From contig JAIPBM010000001.1 in the NCBI GenBank assembly GCA_021739695.1, positions 186,001 through 250,000 of the forward strand: 64,000 nt of DNA. Reading direction: 5' to 3'. Positions 8,105-17,155 of this stretch are shown here, piece by piece (within the stretch, counting starts at the first letter, position 1; each line of letters starts with the position of its first letter). The position numbers and the translations under genes were made by a program. This DNA is from Flavobacteriales bacterium (lineage in GTDB: Bacteria > Bacteroidota > Bacteroidia > UBA10329). The notes beneath the pieces are model-generated. The model ran no database searches, was not told where the DNA came from, and was given only the letters and a program-made list of their open reading frames with translations.

Positions 8105-8803
8105 GTGGCCGTTATTCTCCATATTGAAAGTTCAACTTTGACGTGTTCTGTTGCTGTTTCGAGCAACGGGAAAGTATTGGCCGTTCAAGAAACGCACGAC
8201 ACATCTTACGCGCATTCGGAAAAACTGGTGGTTTATATTGATGAAGCCATAAAATTGGCTGGAATTCAACCCCGCGAACTGGATGCCATTTGCGTTTCTA
8301 AAGGTCCTGGTTCTTATACTGGTTTGCGCATTGGTGTTTCTGCGGCAAAAGGTCTGTGTTTCGGATTGGGAATTCCGCTAATTTCTATCGGTTCGTTGGA
8401 ATCACTGGCGCACTGGGCCAAAGTCCATTTTCAGAACGAATTAGCAGATGTTTCCATTCTCTGCCCAATGATAGACGCTCGGAGAATGGAGGTTTACACA
8501 CAGCTTTTCAATGACTCTCTACATGAACTTCAGCCTGTTTCGGCTATGATCATTGACCAACAGAGTTTTGCTATGGAATTGGAAATAGGCAAGGTTACTT
8601 TCTTCGGTGATGGTGCCGCCAAATGCAAGGAGATCATCGACCATTCGAATGCTGTTTTTCTGGATGGATTCAATCCAAGTGCAAGCGGAATGATCACGTT
8701 GGCCGAGGCCAAATTTGCTGCTAAGCAGTTTGAAGATGTGGCCTACTTCGAGCCTTATTATCTGAAGGATTTTATGGCTGGGAAGCCGAAGAAGGTATTC
8801 TGA
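8105..8803 (+). CDS. tsaB: tRNA threonylcarbamoyladenosine biosynthesis protein TsaB
   Basis: About 232 residues. TsaB is the inactive ASKHA-fold partner of TsaD in making t6A37 of ANN-decoding tRNAs. The start matches the family closely when read from GTG at 8105 (MAVILHIESSTLTCSVAV); a TTG 12 nt upstream is less likely. Downstream are the family's SKGPGSYTGLRIG loop (about residues 60-72) and MIDARRMEVYT. It begins 15 nt after the adaptor gene and is presumably in the same operon. It ends 4 nt before the convergent response regulator. Confidence 0.95.
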   Translation: MAVILHIESSTLTCSVAVSSNGKVLAVQETHDTSYAHSEKLVVYIDEAIKLAGIQPRELDAICVSKGPGSYTGLRIGVSAAKGLCFGLGIPLISIGSLESLAHWAKVHFQNELADVSILCPMIDARRMEVYTQLFNDSLHELQPVSAMIIDQQSFAMELEIGKVTFFGDGAAKCKEIIDHSNAVFLDGFNPSASGMITLAEAKFAAKQFEDVAYFEPYYLKDFMAGKPKKVF

Positions 8804-8807
8804 CCGT

Positions 8808-9443
8808 TCAAGCGTAGCCGTTCTTCAACGCAAAACGAATAAGTCCTGCAATGTTGTGAATATCAAGCTTGTTCATCAGGTTGGTGCGATGCGTATCAAC
8901 CGTTCGTGGACTGATGAATAGCTTTTCTCCGATCTGTTTACTACTGAGTCCTTCAGATATCAACTGCAAAATCTCCACTTCCCGTTCGGTAAGTTCTACT
9001 TCCACTCCATTCAAATTCTTCTCCACTGTTTTTCCGGCCAAACTCATGGTCACTTCACTGGAAAACACATTCTGGCCTTCAAAAACCTTTCGAATTGCCG
9101 CTGTAAGTTCATCTTGCGCAATATTCTTTAGCAGATAACCGTCCGAACCGCAATCGAGCAGCTGCTGTACCATGCCTCGTTCGCTGTGCTGGGTCAGCGA
9201 TATCACTTTCACCTTCGGATATTCCTTCTTGATTCTTCGGGTTGCCTCCATGCCGTTCATCACTGGCATGTCTACATCCATCAGCACCACATCCACGTCA
9301 AAAACCTTCAACAGTTCCAATGCTTTTTGACCATTGTCGGCTGTGGCCACGCAATCGAAACCTTCGATGTCGTCAAGCAGCGATTTCAGCCCGTCCAAAA
9401 CTATGCGGTGATCATCGACCAATATTAACCGGATGTTGCTCAT
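8808..9443 (-). CDS. NarL/FixJ-type response regulator
   Basis: 211 residues. The receiver domain (1-120) has the acidic pair LVDDHR, the phospho-accepting aspartate in VVLMDVDMPVMNG (near residue 56) and the lysine in LLKNIAQDE. A LuxR-type helix-turn-helix fills residues 145-211 (LTEREVEILQLISEGLSSKQIGEKL, split here by residues for description). It binds DNA once phosphorylated, most likely by the histidine kinase encoded just upstream: that gene's stop overlaps its start by 4 nt. Targets cannot be told from sequence. Confidence 0.96.
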   Translation of the reverse strand: MSNIRLILVDDHRIVLDGLKSLLDDIEGFDCVATADNGQKALELLKVFDVDVVLMDVDMPVMNGMEATRRIKKEYPKVKVISLTQHSERGMVQQLLDCGSDGYLLKNIAQDELTAAIRKVFEGQNVFSSEVTMSLAGKTVEKNLNGVEVELTEREVEILQLISEGLSSKQIGEKLFISPRTVDTHRTNLMNKLDIHNIAGLIRFALKNGYA

Positions 9444-11398
9444 GGTAGCGGAATTCTAATGGTTGCAACAGTTCCTTGTTCTGGGCTTGGCTGGTAGTTC
9501 ACTTCACCATTCATCGCTTTGGCTCTACTACTTATGTTCATCAGTCCAATTCCATTCTGGTTTTGCTCCGAATCAAATTTAAAACCCTTTCCGTTATCTT
9601 CAATCACCAGAATGAGGTGTGTTTTCGATTTCAATAACTGCACAGAAACAGCCTTAGCGTCAGAATGTTTGATGATGTTGTTGATAAGCTCCTGCGAAAT
9701 GCGATATACGCTGATTTCCAAGTTCTCAGGAAATCGTTCACCTTCCACTTTATGGTGCTCAAATTCATAGTTGATGTCGGTGCTTCCCAAGCTTTTGCCC
9801 AACATATCTTCAATGGCCGGAATGAGCCCTCTTTCGCTCAATACACGCGGCATCATCTGATGGCTGATGCTCCGAACTTCAGCAATGGATTCGTCCAGCA
9901 TGGCTTTCGATTCTGCATAACGAGTGCGCTGTTCATCTGAAACATCTTTGATCATGGAGAACCCTTTCTGTAAACGCAAGCTCAGCGCAGTCAGCGTCTG
10001 CACAATTCCATCATGCAGATCTTTGGCAATACGCTTCCGCTCTTCTTCCGTAGCTTCAATCACTGCAGAAATTCCTCGTTCTCGCTCTTTAATGAGTGCA
10101 GCATCTTTTTCGGCCTGAGACTTCCGTTTGGATCGCTGAAGGAGCGCAAAACCAAGTAACACCAACATAACCAGACCACTTAACAGACCGATGACCCATT
10201 TGGTCTGGTTCTCTATTTTGAGTTTAGCCTCGGCCAAGGCAACTTTTTTGTCAGCGATCTCGGTTTCCTGCTCCGCAGTTCGATATTGTGTTTCGAGTTC
10301 TTGAACTTGAAGACTGCGTTCCGCGTTCACCAAACTGTCCTTTATGGCGACATAACTCATCCAATAAGGATAAGCATCTTCAAAGCGACCCAATTTGCTC
10401 AGTGTTTTTGCTTTCTCCCAATAGACCTTCCAAAGTAATGCCTTATCGTCATGCGATTCTGCCACAGTTTGCGCAGAATCCAAATAGCTGAGCATGGTCT
10501 TTCGGTCATTAAGCATACGGTAAACCTCGGCTATGTTGTAATACGTAGAGGCGTATCCTTCCGAATTGCCAATTGCCTGCTGAATCCGAAGCGTTTTAAT
10601 CAAATACTCCAGTGCCTGATCGAAATCCTTTCTGCCCAAATGAACATCCGCCAAACAATTGTAGGCGCGTGCAAGACCATAAAGATCATTCAATTTGATC
10701 TTAAGTGGAATTGACATCAGCACGTAATGTTCTGTCGAGTCAAGGTCTGGTATTTCGCGATACAAGAATACCTGAGCGATGTTTGTGTAGCTGGCCGCAA
10801 TCCCATAAGTATGATTTGCTCTTTGCCTAATCTGTAGTGCCTGTCGGTGATAGCGCAAGCTTTTATCAAACTGATGATCCTCATTAAGAATGAGGCCGAT
10901 ATTATTATAGTTGTTGCCTAGGCCGATATCATCACCGATCCTCTCAAAGATCTCTGCTGAACGGATGTAGTGATCGATGGCTTTTTCTGTGGCGCCTTGG
11001 TTCCAATAGATGAGACCGATATTGTTGAGTGCTCCCGCCTCGGTTTTCAAATTCTTCTTGAGCTTGGCCTCCTTCAGTGCCAGGGCATACCAATACAAGG
11101 CCGAATCGGGCATCGACTTGATATCATAGGCCACCCCGATGCGGTTATAAATGCCGGGCACAAGCGAATCTCGTCCACTTTTAGCGCACCATTTCAGCGC
11201 CTTGTTCCCAAAATGGATGGCCGAATCGGGCTGGTTGAACACATAGACCCAAATAAGAGCATTGTAAGTGCTTTCATCTGCTTTTCCAGCATGATGGATA
11301 GACAAGAGACTATCAGCATTCGATTGTGCCCAGGTTTGAACCGAGAACAACAGAAAAAACAATACTAACGAACGTCTAAAGTAGCGTTGGCGAATCAT
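9440..11398 (-). CDS. TPR-containing sensor histidine kinase (HisKA_3 type)
   Basis: 652 residues. A signal peptide (residues 1-25) leads into a periplasmic array of TPR repeats (about 60-370; NNIGLIYWNQGATEKAIDHY is typical). A coiled region precedes one membrane helix at about 400-423. The kinase part has the HisKA_3 dimerisation motif with the phospho-accepting histidine in KDLHDGIVQTL (about residue 461) and a HATPase_c domain (VIEDNGKGF, GIGLMNISSRA). It is the cognate kinase of the NarL-type regulator 4 nt downstream. The TPR sensor suggests detection of a protein or peptide in the periplasm, but the signal is unknown. Confidence 0.95.
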   Translation of the reverse strand: MIRQRYFRRSLVLFFLLFSVQTWAQSNADSLLSIHHAGKADESTYNALIWVYVFNQPDSAIHFGNKALKWCAKSGRDSLVPGIYNRIGVAYDIKSMPDSALYWYALALKEAKLKKNLKTEAGALNNIGLIYWNQGATEKAIDHYIRSAEIFERIGDDIGLGNNYNNIGLILNEDHQFDKSLRYHRQALQIRQRANHTYGIAASYTNIAQVFLYREIPDLDSTEHYVLMSIPLKIKLNDLYGLARAYNCLADVHLGRKDFDQALEYLIKTLRIQQAIGNSEGYASTYYNIAEVYRMLNDRKTMLSYLDSAQTVAESHDDKALLWKVYWEKAKTLSKLGRFEDAYPYWMSYVAIKDSLVNAERSLQVQELETQYRTAEQETEIADKKVALAEAKLKIENQTKWVIGLLSGLVMLVLLGFALLQRSKRKSQAEKDAALIKERERGISAVIEATEEERKRIAKDLHDGIVQTLTALSLRLQKGFSMIKDVSDEQRTRYAESKAMLDESIAEVRSISHQMMPRVLSERGLIPAIEDMLGKSLGSTDINYEFEHHKVEGERFPENLEISVYRISQELINNIIKHSDAKAVSVQLLKSKTHLILVIEDNGKGFKFDSEQNQNGIGLMNISSRAKAMNGEVNYQPSPEQGTVATIRIPLP

Positions 11399-11451
11399 AA
11401 TGTGGGGTTAGATTGACCTACAACAAAGAAACTGATTCCTACGACATTCGT

Positions 11452-12993
11452 CTATAGTGGAATATTCCCGTGCTTCTTTCGGGGCAGCGTTCGGGCTTTA
11501 TTCTTCAGCATGCTAAATGCTCGAATCAGTTTTTCGCGGGTTTTTGAAGGCAGAATGACCTCATCAACATAACCTCTTTCTGCTGCGCGATATGGATTGG
11601 CGAAATGCTCAAGATATTCCAGCTCCTTCTCTTTGAGTTTGGCTTCTGGATCTGCAGACGACATGATTTCGTGTCTGAAAATGATCTCTGCTGCGCCTTT
11701 GGCTCCCATAACTGCAATTTCTGCCGATGGCCACGCATAGTTCATATCCGCACCAATGTGCTTGCTGTTCATTACATCGTAAGCTCCGCCATATGCTTTT
11801 CGGGTAATGACCGTAATCCGCGGAACAGTAGCCTCGCAGAATGCATAAAGCAATTTAGCACCATTCGAAATGATGCCATTCCATTCCTGATCTGTTCCTG
11901 GAAGAAACCCTGGAACATCCTCAAACACCAATAGCGGAATGTTGAAACAATCGCAAAAACGCACAAAACGTGCGCCTTTTGTGGATGCATGAATATCTAA
12001 AACACCTGCCAACACTGCTGGCTGATTGGCCACGATTCCAATGCTTTTTCCAGCCAATCGGGCAAAGCCAACTACCATGTTCTCGGCAAAGTGTGCATGC
12101 ACTTCCATGAATGAGCCAGCATCAGCCACCGCTTCAATTACTTCCTTGATGTCGTATGGCTGATTTGGGTTCTCGGGAATGATGTCATCCAACTGCAGGC
12201 GATTTTCATCTCCAGCGTGATATTCCAACGTTGGCGATTCTTCCTCACAATTCTGTGGCATATAGCTCAACAGTTTCTTAAGCTGTTCTATGCACTCAAG
12301 ATCATTGGCACAAGCAAAATGCGTGACGCCAGACTTTGTTGAGTGCGCACTTGCGCCTCCCAATTCTTCTGAAGTAACCTCTTCATGAGTCACTGTTTTG
12401 ACCACGTTCGGCCCAGTTACGAACATGTAACTCGAATCCTGAACCATCATCACAAAATCAGTAAGTGCAGGAGAGTAAACCGCACCGCCAGCGCATGGTC
12501 CCATAATGGCCGAAATCTGTGGAATTACCCCAGAAGCAAGTGTGTTTTTATAGAAGATGTCCGCGTATCCACCCAGCGAAACAACGCCTTCCTGAATACG
12601 AGCGCCACCAGAATCGTTCAATCCAATTACCGGAGCACCATTTTCCATGGCCAGGTCCATGATGCGGCATATTTTCTCAGCATGCATTTCGGCCAGCGAA
12701 CCACCGAAAACGGTAAAATCCTGCGCAAAAACGTATGTCGTTCTTCCCTTCACGGTTCCATATCCAGTAATTACACCATCGCCTAGAAACTTCTGTCTAT
12801 CAAGACCGAATTCTTGCGAACGATGCGTTACGAACATCCCTAGCTCCTCAAAACTCCCTTCATCCAGCAAGAGATGAATGCGTTCCCTTGCTGTCAATTT
12901 GCCTTTGGCATGTTGAGATTCGATGCGCTTTTCGCCACCGCCCAACTTGGCCAATTCCTGTTTTTCTCTAAGCTCGTTTATCTTCTCTTTCAT
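11452..12993 (-). CDS. acyl-CoA carboxylase beta (carboxyltransferase) subunit
   Basis: 513 residues, the normal length for propionyl-CoA carboxylase beta or methylmalonyl-CoA decarboxylase alpha. It moves CO2 between carboxybiotin and an acyl-CoA. Both crotonase-like halves are present: [14 protein letters not shown] and [13 protein letters not shown] in the N-terminal half, and the C-terminal half with [15 protein letters not shown] and PSAEIAVMG. With the methylmalonyl-CoA epimerase at 27838 and the biotin carrier at 36029 it fits a propionyl-CoA to methylmalonyl-CoA route; the biotin carboxylase subunit is not in the window. It starts 8 nt after pheS, likely on the same transcript. Confidence 0.95.
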   Translation of the reverse strand: MKEKINELREKQELAKLGGGEKRIESQHAKGKLTARERIHLLLDEGSFEELGMFVTHRSQEFGLDRQKFLGDGVITGYGTVKGRTTYVFAQDFTVFGGSLAEMHAEKICRIMDLAMENGAPVIGLNDSGGARIQEGVVSLGGYADIFYKNTLASGVIPQISAIMGPCAGGAVYSPALTDFVMMVQDSSYMFVTGPNVVKTVTHEEVTSEELGGASAHSTKSGVTHFACANDLECIEQLKKLLSYMPQNCEEESPTLEYHAGDENRLQLDDIIPENPNQPYDIKEVIEAVADAGSFMEVHAHFAENMVVGFARLAGKSIGIVANQPAVLAGVLDIHASTKGARFVRFCDCFNIPLLVFEDVPGFLPGTDQEWNGIISNGAKLLYAFCEATVPRITVITRKAYGGAYDVMNSKHIGADMNYAWPSAEIAVMGAKGAAEIIFRHEIMSSADPEAKLKEKELEYLEHFANPYRAAERGYVDEVILPSKTREKLIRAFSMLKNKARTLPRKKHGNIPL

Positions 12994-13001
12994 GGCAGGA
13001 A

Positions 13002-14024
13002 TCAGTAAGCAGATTTGAATTGATCTAAGAATCGTTTGTCATTCTCGAAAAACAAACGAAGGTCTTTTACCTGATATTTCAGCATTGCAGTTCGTTCAAT
13101 ACCCATTCCGAATGCAAATCCAGAATAAACCTCTGGATCGATGCCACAAGACTTCAACACATTCGGATCGACCATTCCGCAGCCCAAAACCTCCAACCAT
13201 CCTGTTCCTTTTGTAATCCGGTAATCAGCTTCTGTCTCCAAGCCCCAATACACATCCATTTCGGCACTCGGTTCGGTGAATGGGAAATAAGACGGCCGCA
13301 AACGGATCTTCGTTTCAGGACCGTAAAATTCACGTGCAAAATAGAGCAGCGTGTCTTTCATATCAGCGAACGAAACGTTCTTATCTATATACAGTCCTTC
13401 AATCTGGTGGAAAATGCAATGCGCTCGTGCCGAAATGGCCTCATTTCTAAAAACTCGACCTGGAGAGATTGTCCTGATAGGCAGTTTTTGGTTCTCCATT
13501 GTTCGTACTTGAACGGATGATGTATGCGTTCTCAAAGCAAAATCTGGATCCTTAGCCACAAAAAACGTGTCCTGCATATCGCGCGCTGGATGTTCTGGTG
13601 GAAAATTCAATGCCGAGAAATTGTGCCAATCGTCTTCAATTTCAGGTCCTTCGGATACAGTGAAACCAATGCGTTCAAAGATTCCGACAACTTCTCTTCT
13701 CACCATATTCACAGGATGCCGGGTTCCAATTTCCATTGGAAATGGAGGAACCGTCAGGTCAATATTCGGGTCAACTTGTGATTCGCTTGACTTCAGTTCT
13801 GCCTGAAGGTCTTTGAATTTGCCCTCGGCCAGACCTTTTAGCACGTTCAATTTTTGACCAAAGGCCTTCTTCTGCTCATTAGGCACATCTCGGAATGCCG
13901 TAAATAACTGAGGGATTATTCCCTTTTTAGACAAAAATTGGAGTCGGAAGTTTTCCAGATCCTCTTTGCTGGCAATGACCAGTTCTTGAATCTGCTTCTC
14001 GTAGTCTTCGAGTTTCTTTAACAT
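13002..14024 (-). CDS. pheS: phenylalanyl-tRNA synthetase alpha subunit
   Basis: 340 residues. PheS forms the catalytic core of the alpha2beta2 phenylalanyl-tRNA synthetase. An N-terminal coiled-coil arm (residues 1-90) is followed by the class II catalytic domain: motif 1 around [15 protein letters not shown], motif 2 in [24 protein letters not shown], and motif 3 at [15 protein letters not shown]. The ATG at 14024 is chosen because a TATTTTTG box ends 4 nt before it; nine upstream in-frame codons would overlap that box. pheT is not in the window. Confidence 0.97.
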   Translation of the reverse strand: MLKKLEDYEKQIQELVIASKEDLENFRLQFLSKKGIIPQLFTAFRDVPNEQKKAFGQKLNVLKGLAEGKFKDLQAELKSSESQVDPNIDLTVPPFPMEIGTRHPVNMVRREVVGIFERIGFTVSEGPEIEDDWHNFSALNFPPEHPARDMQDTFFVAKDPDFALRTHTSSVQVRTMENQKLPIRTISPGRVFRNEAISARAHCIFHQIEGLYIDKNVSFADMKDTLLYFAREFYGPETKIRLRPSYFPFTEPSAEMDVYWGLETEADYRITKGTGWLEVLGCGMVDPNVLKSCGIDPEVYSGFAFGMGIERTAMLKYQVKDLRLFFENDKRFLDQFKSAY

Positions 14025-14028
14025 GGGG

Positions 14029-14036
14029 CAAAAATA
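14029..14036 (-). promoter_or_regulatory. -7 box of pheS, leaderless spacing
   Basis: TATTTTTG on the minus strand, ending 4 nt before the pheS ATG. It also forms part of the T-rich tail of the terminator just upstream. Confidence 0.55.
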
Positions 14037-14039
14037 GAA

Positions 14040-14062
14040 CAGGCCGCGCAATTGGCGGCCTG
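14040..14062 (-). terminator. terminator of the cyclophilin gene
   Basis: CAGGCCGC / GCGGCCTG (8-bp stem, 7-nt loop) lies 24 nt past the cyclophilin stop and is followed on the minus strand by TTCTATTTTT. Confidence 0.7.
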
Positions 14063-14085
14063 CTTAAATTCCTGTTAGGATAAGA

Positions 14086-14724
14086 TCATTTGCTTAGGAT
14101 TTTCACCCGCATCGGGATTGCTTCTACCGGTACATCGCCTTGCTGTGTTTTCACTGCAGCAATCTTATCAACCACATCTAAACCATCAATCACTTCTCCA
14201 AAAATGGTGTACTGCATGTCAAGGTGTGGTGTTCCGCCAACTTCAGCATAAGCCTTTCGTTGCTCATCGGTATAGGTGATGCCCATTCTGGCTTCCATCT
14301 GCTTCACCATTTCTTCGGTGTACGTTCTACCCTGAACAATATAAAACTGTGAACCACTTGACTTGCGCTCCATATTCACTTGATCTGGCGTTCGAGCTGC
14401 GGCAAGAGCACCTTTTTTGTGAATGTATCTAGGAGTGATCTCCGCTGGAATTTCGGGACGATTATCGATTGTTCCAAGACTAGCATTTCCACCACCTTGA
14501 ATCATGAATCTATTGATAACGCGGTGAAAAACCGACCCATCAAACTTTCCAGACTTTGCCAATTCAAGAAAATTATCTCTGTGCAATGGAGTCTCGTTGT
14601 AGAGTTTCAATGTGATATCGCCATAAGCAGTGCTTATCAAAACAATCGGTTCTTTCTTGTTTTGTGCAAAAGACCCTAAGCTGAATAAGGCGACCAAAAG
14701 AGTGAGGATAATCTGTTTCATCAT
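14086..14724 (-). CDS. secreted cyclophilin-type peptidyl-prolyl isomerase
   Basis: 212 residues. A signal peptide (residues 1-21, ending SFAQ) sends it to the periplasm or outer membrane side. The cyclophilin domain shows FHRVINRFMIQGGG (catalytic arginine in HRV) and SQFYIVQG; the usual third motif is lengthened by an insert of about 30 residues (TYTEEMVKQMEARMG...) typical of Bacteroidota secreted cyclophilins. It catalyses cis-trans isomerisation of prolyl bonds in exported proteins. A codon later, a second ATG could also serve as start. Confidence 0.93.
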   Translation of the reverse strand: MMKQIILTLLVALFSLGSFAQNKKEPIVLISTAYGDITLKLYNETPLHRDNFLELAKSGKFDGSVFHRVINRFMIQGGGNASLGTIDNRPEIPAEITPRYIHKKGALAAARTPDQVNMERKSSGSQFYIVQGRTYTEEMVKQMEARMGITYTDEQRKAYAEVGGTPHLDMQYTIFGEVIDGLDVVDKIAAVKTQQGDVPVEAIPMRVKILSK

Positions 14725-14763
14725 GTTATATTTATTGTTGAATTTGTACTTTTAATGACTCGT

Positions 14764-14771
14764 CAAATATA
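14764..14771 (-). promoter_or_regulatory. -7 box of the cyclophilin gene
   Basis: TATATTTG on the minus strand, 39 nt before the ATG at 14724. Confidence 0.45.
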
Positions 14772-14813
14772 TTGTCTGAATTGAAACACAAGGCTAACCA
14801 AAAAACAGTCCAA

Positions 14814-15182
14814 ATGAATACGAAGTTTTCAAAATGGGGTTTCCTTTTCCTTCTGATAGTCTCTAGCACAGGTTTTACCTCGTGTGAAAAGCAGGAGACC
14901 GCGACTGCGTCTATCGAAGTGGTAGAGAAATATACCGCAACACAAGGTACAGTAACCCGATTCAGGCCCATAGATGGAGCAGAACTTAAAATTTATGGGC
15001 CCACTGGCTCCAGTATTGAAGCAATCTTGTTCACAGATGCAGAAGGAAAAACTACGTTTACATACGAATATGAGGCTTACCTGAATTGCGATGTTTCCTA
15101 TTTGGGAAGGGTATCCGAAGGAAATCCAGTGAAATTCGAACTGGGAAAAACAACTAGTACAACGATAATACTACCAGAGTAA
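14814..15182 (+). CDS. small lipoprotein, paralogue A
   Basis: 122 residues. The ATG at 14814 gives a clean lipoprotein signal (hydrophobic residues 6-20, then GFTSCEKQ with the lipidated cysteine). The rest looks like one beta-sandwich domain: alternating hydrophobic strands, an AELKIYGPTGS segment and DAEGKTTFTYEYEAYLN, the wording of carboxypeptidase-regulatory or Ig-like domains. The final EFELGKTTSTTIILPE-type strand is shared with the next gene, which starts 37 nt downstream and appears paralogous. Function unknown; probably an outer-membrane-anchored surface or periplasmic protein. Confidence 0.8.
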   Translation: MNTKFSKWGFLFLLIVSSTGFTSCEKQETATASIEVVEKYTATQGTVTRFRPIDGAELKIYGPTGSSIEAILFTDAEGKTTFTYEYEAYLNCDVSYLGRVSEGNPVKFELGKTTSTTIILPE

Positions 15183-15219
15183 GTTGGTTTCGGTTAATTT
15201 TACCCCTGAAATTAAAAAA

Positions 15220-15585
15220 ATGAAACGCACTAAAATTTTATTGCCACTTCTAATCTTAGGAGTACTAATTGGTTCTTCTTCCTGCAAGAAAAACCGTGAC
15301 GCGAAAGCTGTGATCACTGTTCTAAAGGATTCGGTCAATTTTATCACTGGAGATACTGTGCAAGTAGCAGCCGTACAAGCCATTGTGCGCTTTTACCTTG
15401 ATCAGATAGGTGCAGAACAGATTGACACGACCATTCGTACCAACACATCTGGCAAGGCCGAGTTTGTGTGGTTTGAAGACGCCATCATTCAGTATGATGT
15501 GGTCTATAACTCATTTACCGACCTAGAGAATTACATTATCCTCAAGCAAGGAGAAACCGTTGAGAAAACGGTAATCGTTCCTTAG
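15220..15585 (+). CDS. small lipoprotein, paralogue B
   Basis: 121 residues. Start at 15220 gives the signal MKRTKILLPLLILGV and lipobox GSSSCKKN. It follows the same plan as the preceding gene: a strand with VQAIVRFYL, then TNTSGKAEFVWFEDAIIQYDV and a closing ILKQGETVEKTVIVP. The shared pattern is 'value, user supplied, then T/S-G-K-A/T' loops of a single beta-sandwich. The two genes look like a tandem duplication that has diverged. No enzymatic motif is visible. The stop overlaps the convergent 115-residue gene by 4 nt. Confidence 0.8.
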   Translation: MKRTKILLPLLILGVLIGSSSCKKNRDAKAVITVLKDSVNFITGDTVQVAAVQAIVRFYLDQIGAEQIDTTIRTNTSGKAEFVWFEDAIIQYDVVYNSFTDLENYIILKQGETVEKTVIVP

Positions 15586-15929
15586 TTGGTTAATTCAGCA
15601 TTCTTGAAGTAATCCAAGATTGCTTCTTTCATCAAAAGGCTTTGTTGCGTAGGATTGAGACGCGGAAGTTTTGCCAATTCCTTGTAATGAGGCCAACCGT
15701 CAGTGTCCATTCCAATGTACTCGTAATATCCGTATTGGCTAAGTAGACGACAGATTGCAATGTGCATCAAATCAGTCTTCTCGCTTTTCTTGAATGTCCG
15801 ATATCCCTGCCCAAGCTCTTGAACTCCAATCAGAAATAATACCGCATCCAAGTCCAATCCTTCCCCAAATTTCGCTTCAAGCTCTGAAACAAGTTCACGC
15901 CAAGCTTTCTGTAGTTCCAATTCTAGCAT
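15582..15929 (-). CDS. conserved hypothetical protein, helical
   Basis: 115 residues, mostly helical, cytoplasmic. An acidic N-terminal helix (LELELQKAWRELVSELEAKFG) is followed by LDAVLFLIGVQELGQGY and, at the centre, KSEKTDLMHIAICRLLSQYGYYEYIGMDTDGWPHY-like text (quoted in parts: DLMHIAICRLLS, GYYEYIGMDTDGWPHY). I recognise it as a Bacteroidota-restricted hypothetical but know no function. A TAATTTTG -7 box ends 4 nt before the ATG, suggesting a leaderless mRNA. It is divergent from the VWA gene. Confidence 0.8.
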   Translation of the reverse strand: MLELELQKAWRELVSELEAKFGEGLDLDAVLFLIGVQELGQGYRTFKKSEKTDLMHIAICRLLSQYGYYEYIGMDTDGWPHYKELAKLPRLNPTQQSLLMKEAILDYFKNAELTN

Positions 15930-15933
15930 GGCA

Positions 15934-15941
15934 CAAAATTA
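15934..15941 (-). promoter_or_regulatory. -7 box, leaderless spacing, for the 115-residue gene
   Basis: TAATTTTG on the minus strand, ending 4 nt before the ATG at 15929; a CAA (minus TTG) lies 21 bp further out. Confidence 0.5.
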
Positions 15942-15970
15942 GTACGGAAAGGCAGGAAACCTCAAAACGC

Positions 15971-15978
15971 TATTTTTG
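15971..15978 (+). promoter_or_regulatory. -7 box of the VWA gene
   Basis: TATTTTTG, ending 10 nt before the ATG at 15989. Confidence 0.5.
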
Positions 15979-15988
15979 CGCGCACAAA

Positions 15989-17155
15989 ATGTCAATACAA
16001 CTCATTCTCAAGCGCCTCATTCTTTCCTCCTTCCTGGTACCACTGTGTTTGCTAATTACAACACAGCATTCGGTGGCTATCGAACTTCCCGATGTGAAAG
16101 AAGGTGCACCGATGGATATTGTCCTTGTCATAGACATTAGTGGAAGTACGGGTGGTATTCTATCCTCAGTTAGAGGAAAATTCTGGGAGATCCAGAACGA
16201 AATATCAAGACTTGAGCCCACACCTAAATACAGAATCGGTATTGTGTGCATGGGCCGACCAAGCTTTAAAAAAGAGAACAACTACGTTCAGGTAATTTCT
16301 GACCTGACTGATGATATTGATGCTGCTGCATATCCGTTTTTTCAGATCAAGGACGTTTCTGCCCCTGGAAATTATTTCCTAGGTCATGCATTGGATGTCG
16401 CGGTTAACGGAATGTCGTGGTCAAGCGACCCAAATGCCATCAAATTGATATTCCTTGCTGGAAATGGAAAACCGTCTGCGGGCCCAGGATATACAAAACC
16501 GGTTCGAGAGGCAGCTGAAAACGGAATTATCATCCATTCACTTTACTTTCTTTCGTATTCCAATCAGCAAGAACAAGCAGAATGGAATTCCATTGCAACA
16601 GAAACGAAGGGCACATTCAGCGTTATTGGGCTTAAAGAACCTGCTATTGTGCTTGAAAAGCCGTACGATGGTTCAATGCTTCGCGAGGCCAACCACATGA
16701 TGAACACGACCTACCTTTACTACGGTCAGGAAGGATTGAGCCGTTACGAAATGCAGGCTGATCTGGATGAAGAAGCCGAGCTACAGGGCGAAAACCAAGT
16801 GGAAGCACGAACGTTTTTCAAAGCCACAAGCCTCTATCAGGGCAAAAATGCTAAGTGGGACCTAGTTGACCTACAGAATACCGGAGGAAATGTGCTTAAG
16901 CAGAATACCAAACTAATGGATGAGCGCTTGAACGAATATTCGAACGAAGAATTTCTTGCTCACTTGATGGAAGTTGGCTACGAACGCAAAGAATACATCT
17001 CCATTATTAAGATGCTAAGCACGCAACGTGAAGAGTTCCTAAAAGAGAAGCGCGAAAAAATGGAGAATTATCGCTTCGGAAAGACCTTTTTCGGGGTAGT
17101 TAATCGGCAAATTGTGGAGACAGCCGAAAAGCACGGATATACACTAGAATACTGA
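15989..17155 (+). CDS. secreted von Willebrand factor A domain protein
   Basis: 388 residues. A signal peptide (about 1-30) precedes a VWA domain (about 42-215) with an intact MIDAS: DISGSTGG gives the DxSxS metal site. The later region (about 220-388) is charged and probably helical, with EEAELQGENQVEARTFFKATSLYQGKNAKWDLVDL, cited here only in part as EARTFFKATSLYQG. VWA domains bind protein partners through a divalent metal. The frame extends upstream across the divergent gene to 15794, but the ATG at 15989 follows a promoter and starts the signal peptide. Its TGA overlaps the ATG of the CvpA gene by one base, so the two are coupled. Confidence 0.88.
   Translation: MSIQLILKRLILSSFLVPLCLLITTQHSVAIELPDVKEGAPMDIVLVIDISGSTGGILSSVRGKFWEIQNEISRLEPTPKYRIGIVCMGRPSFKKENNYVQVISDLTDDIDAAAYPFFQIKDVSAPGNYFLGHALDVAVNGMSWSSDPNAIKLIFLAGNGKPSAGPGYTKPVREAAENGIIIHSLYFLSYSNQQEQAEWNSIATETKGTFSVIGLKEPAIVLEKPYDGSMLREANHMMNTTYLYYGQEGLSRYEMQADLDEEAELQGENQVEARTFFKATSLYQGKNAKWDLVDLQNTGGNVLKQNTKLMDERLNEYSNEEFLAHLMEVGYERKEYISIIKMLSTQREEFLKEKREKMENYRFGKTFFGVVNRQIVETAEKHGYTLEY

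Noticed and set aside
15794-15988. N-terminal extension of the VWA gene
   Set aside because: It runs antisense through the 115-residue gene; the signal peptide and -7 box fix the start at 15989.
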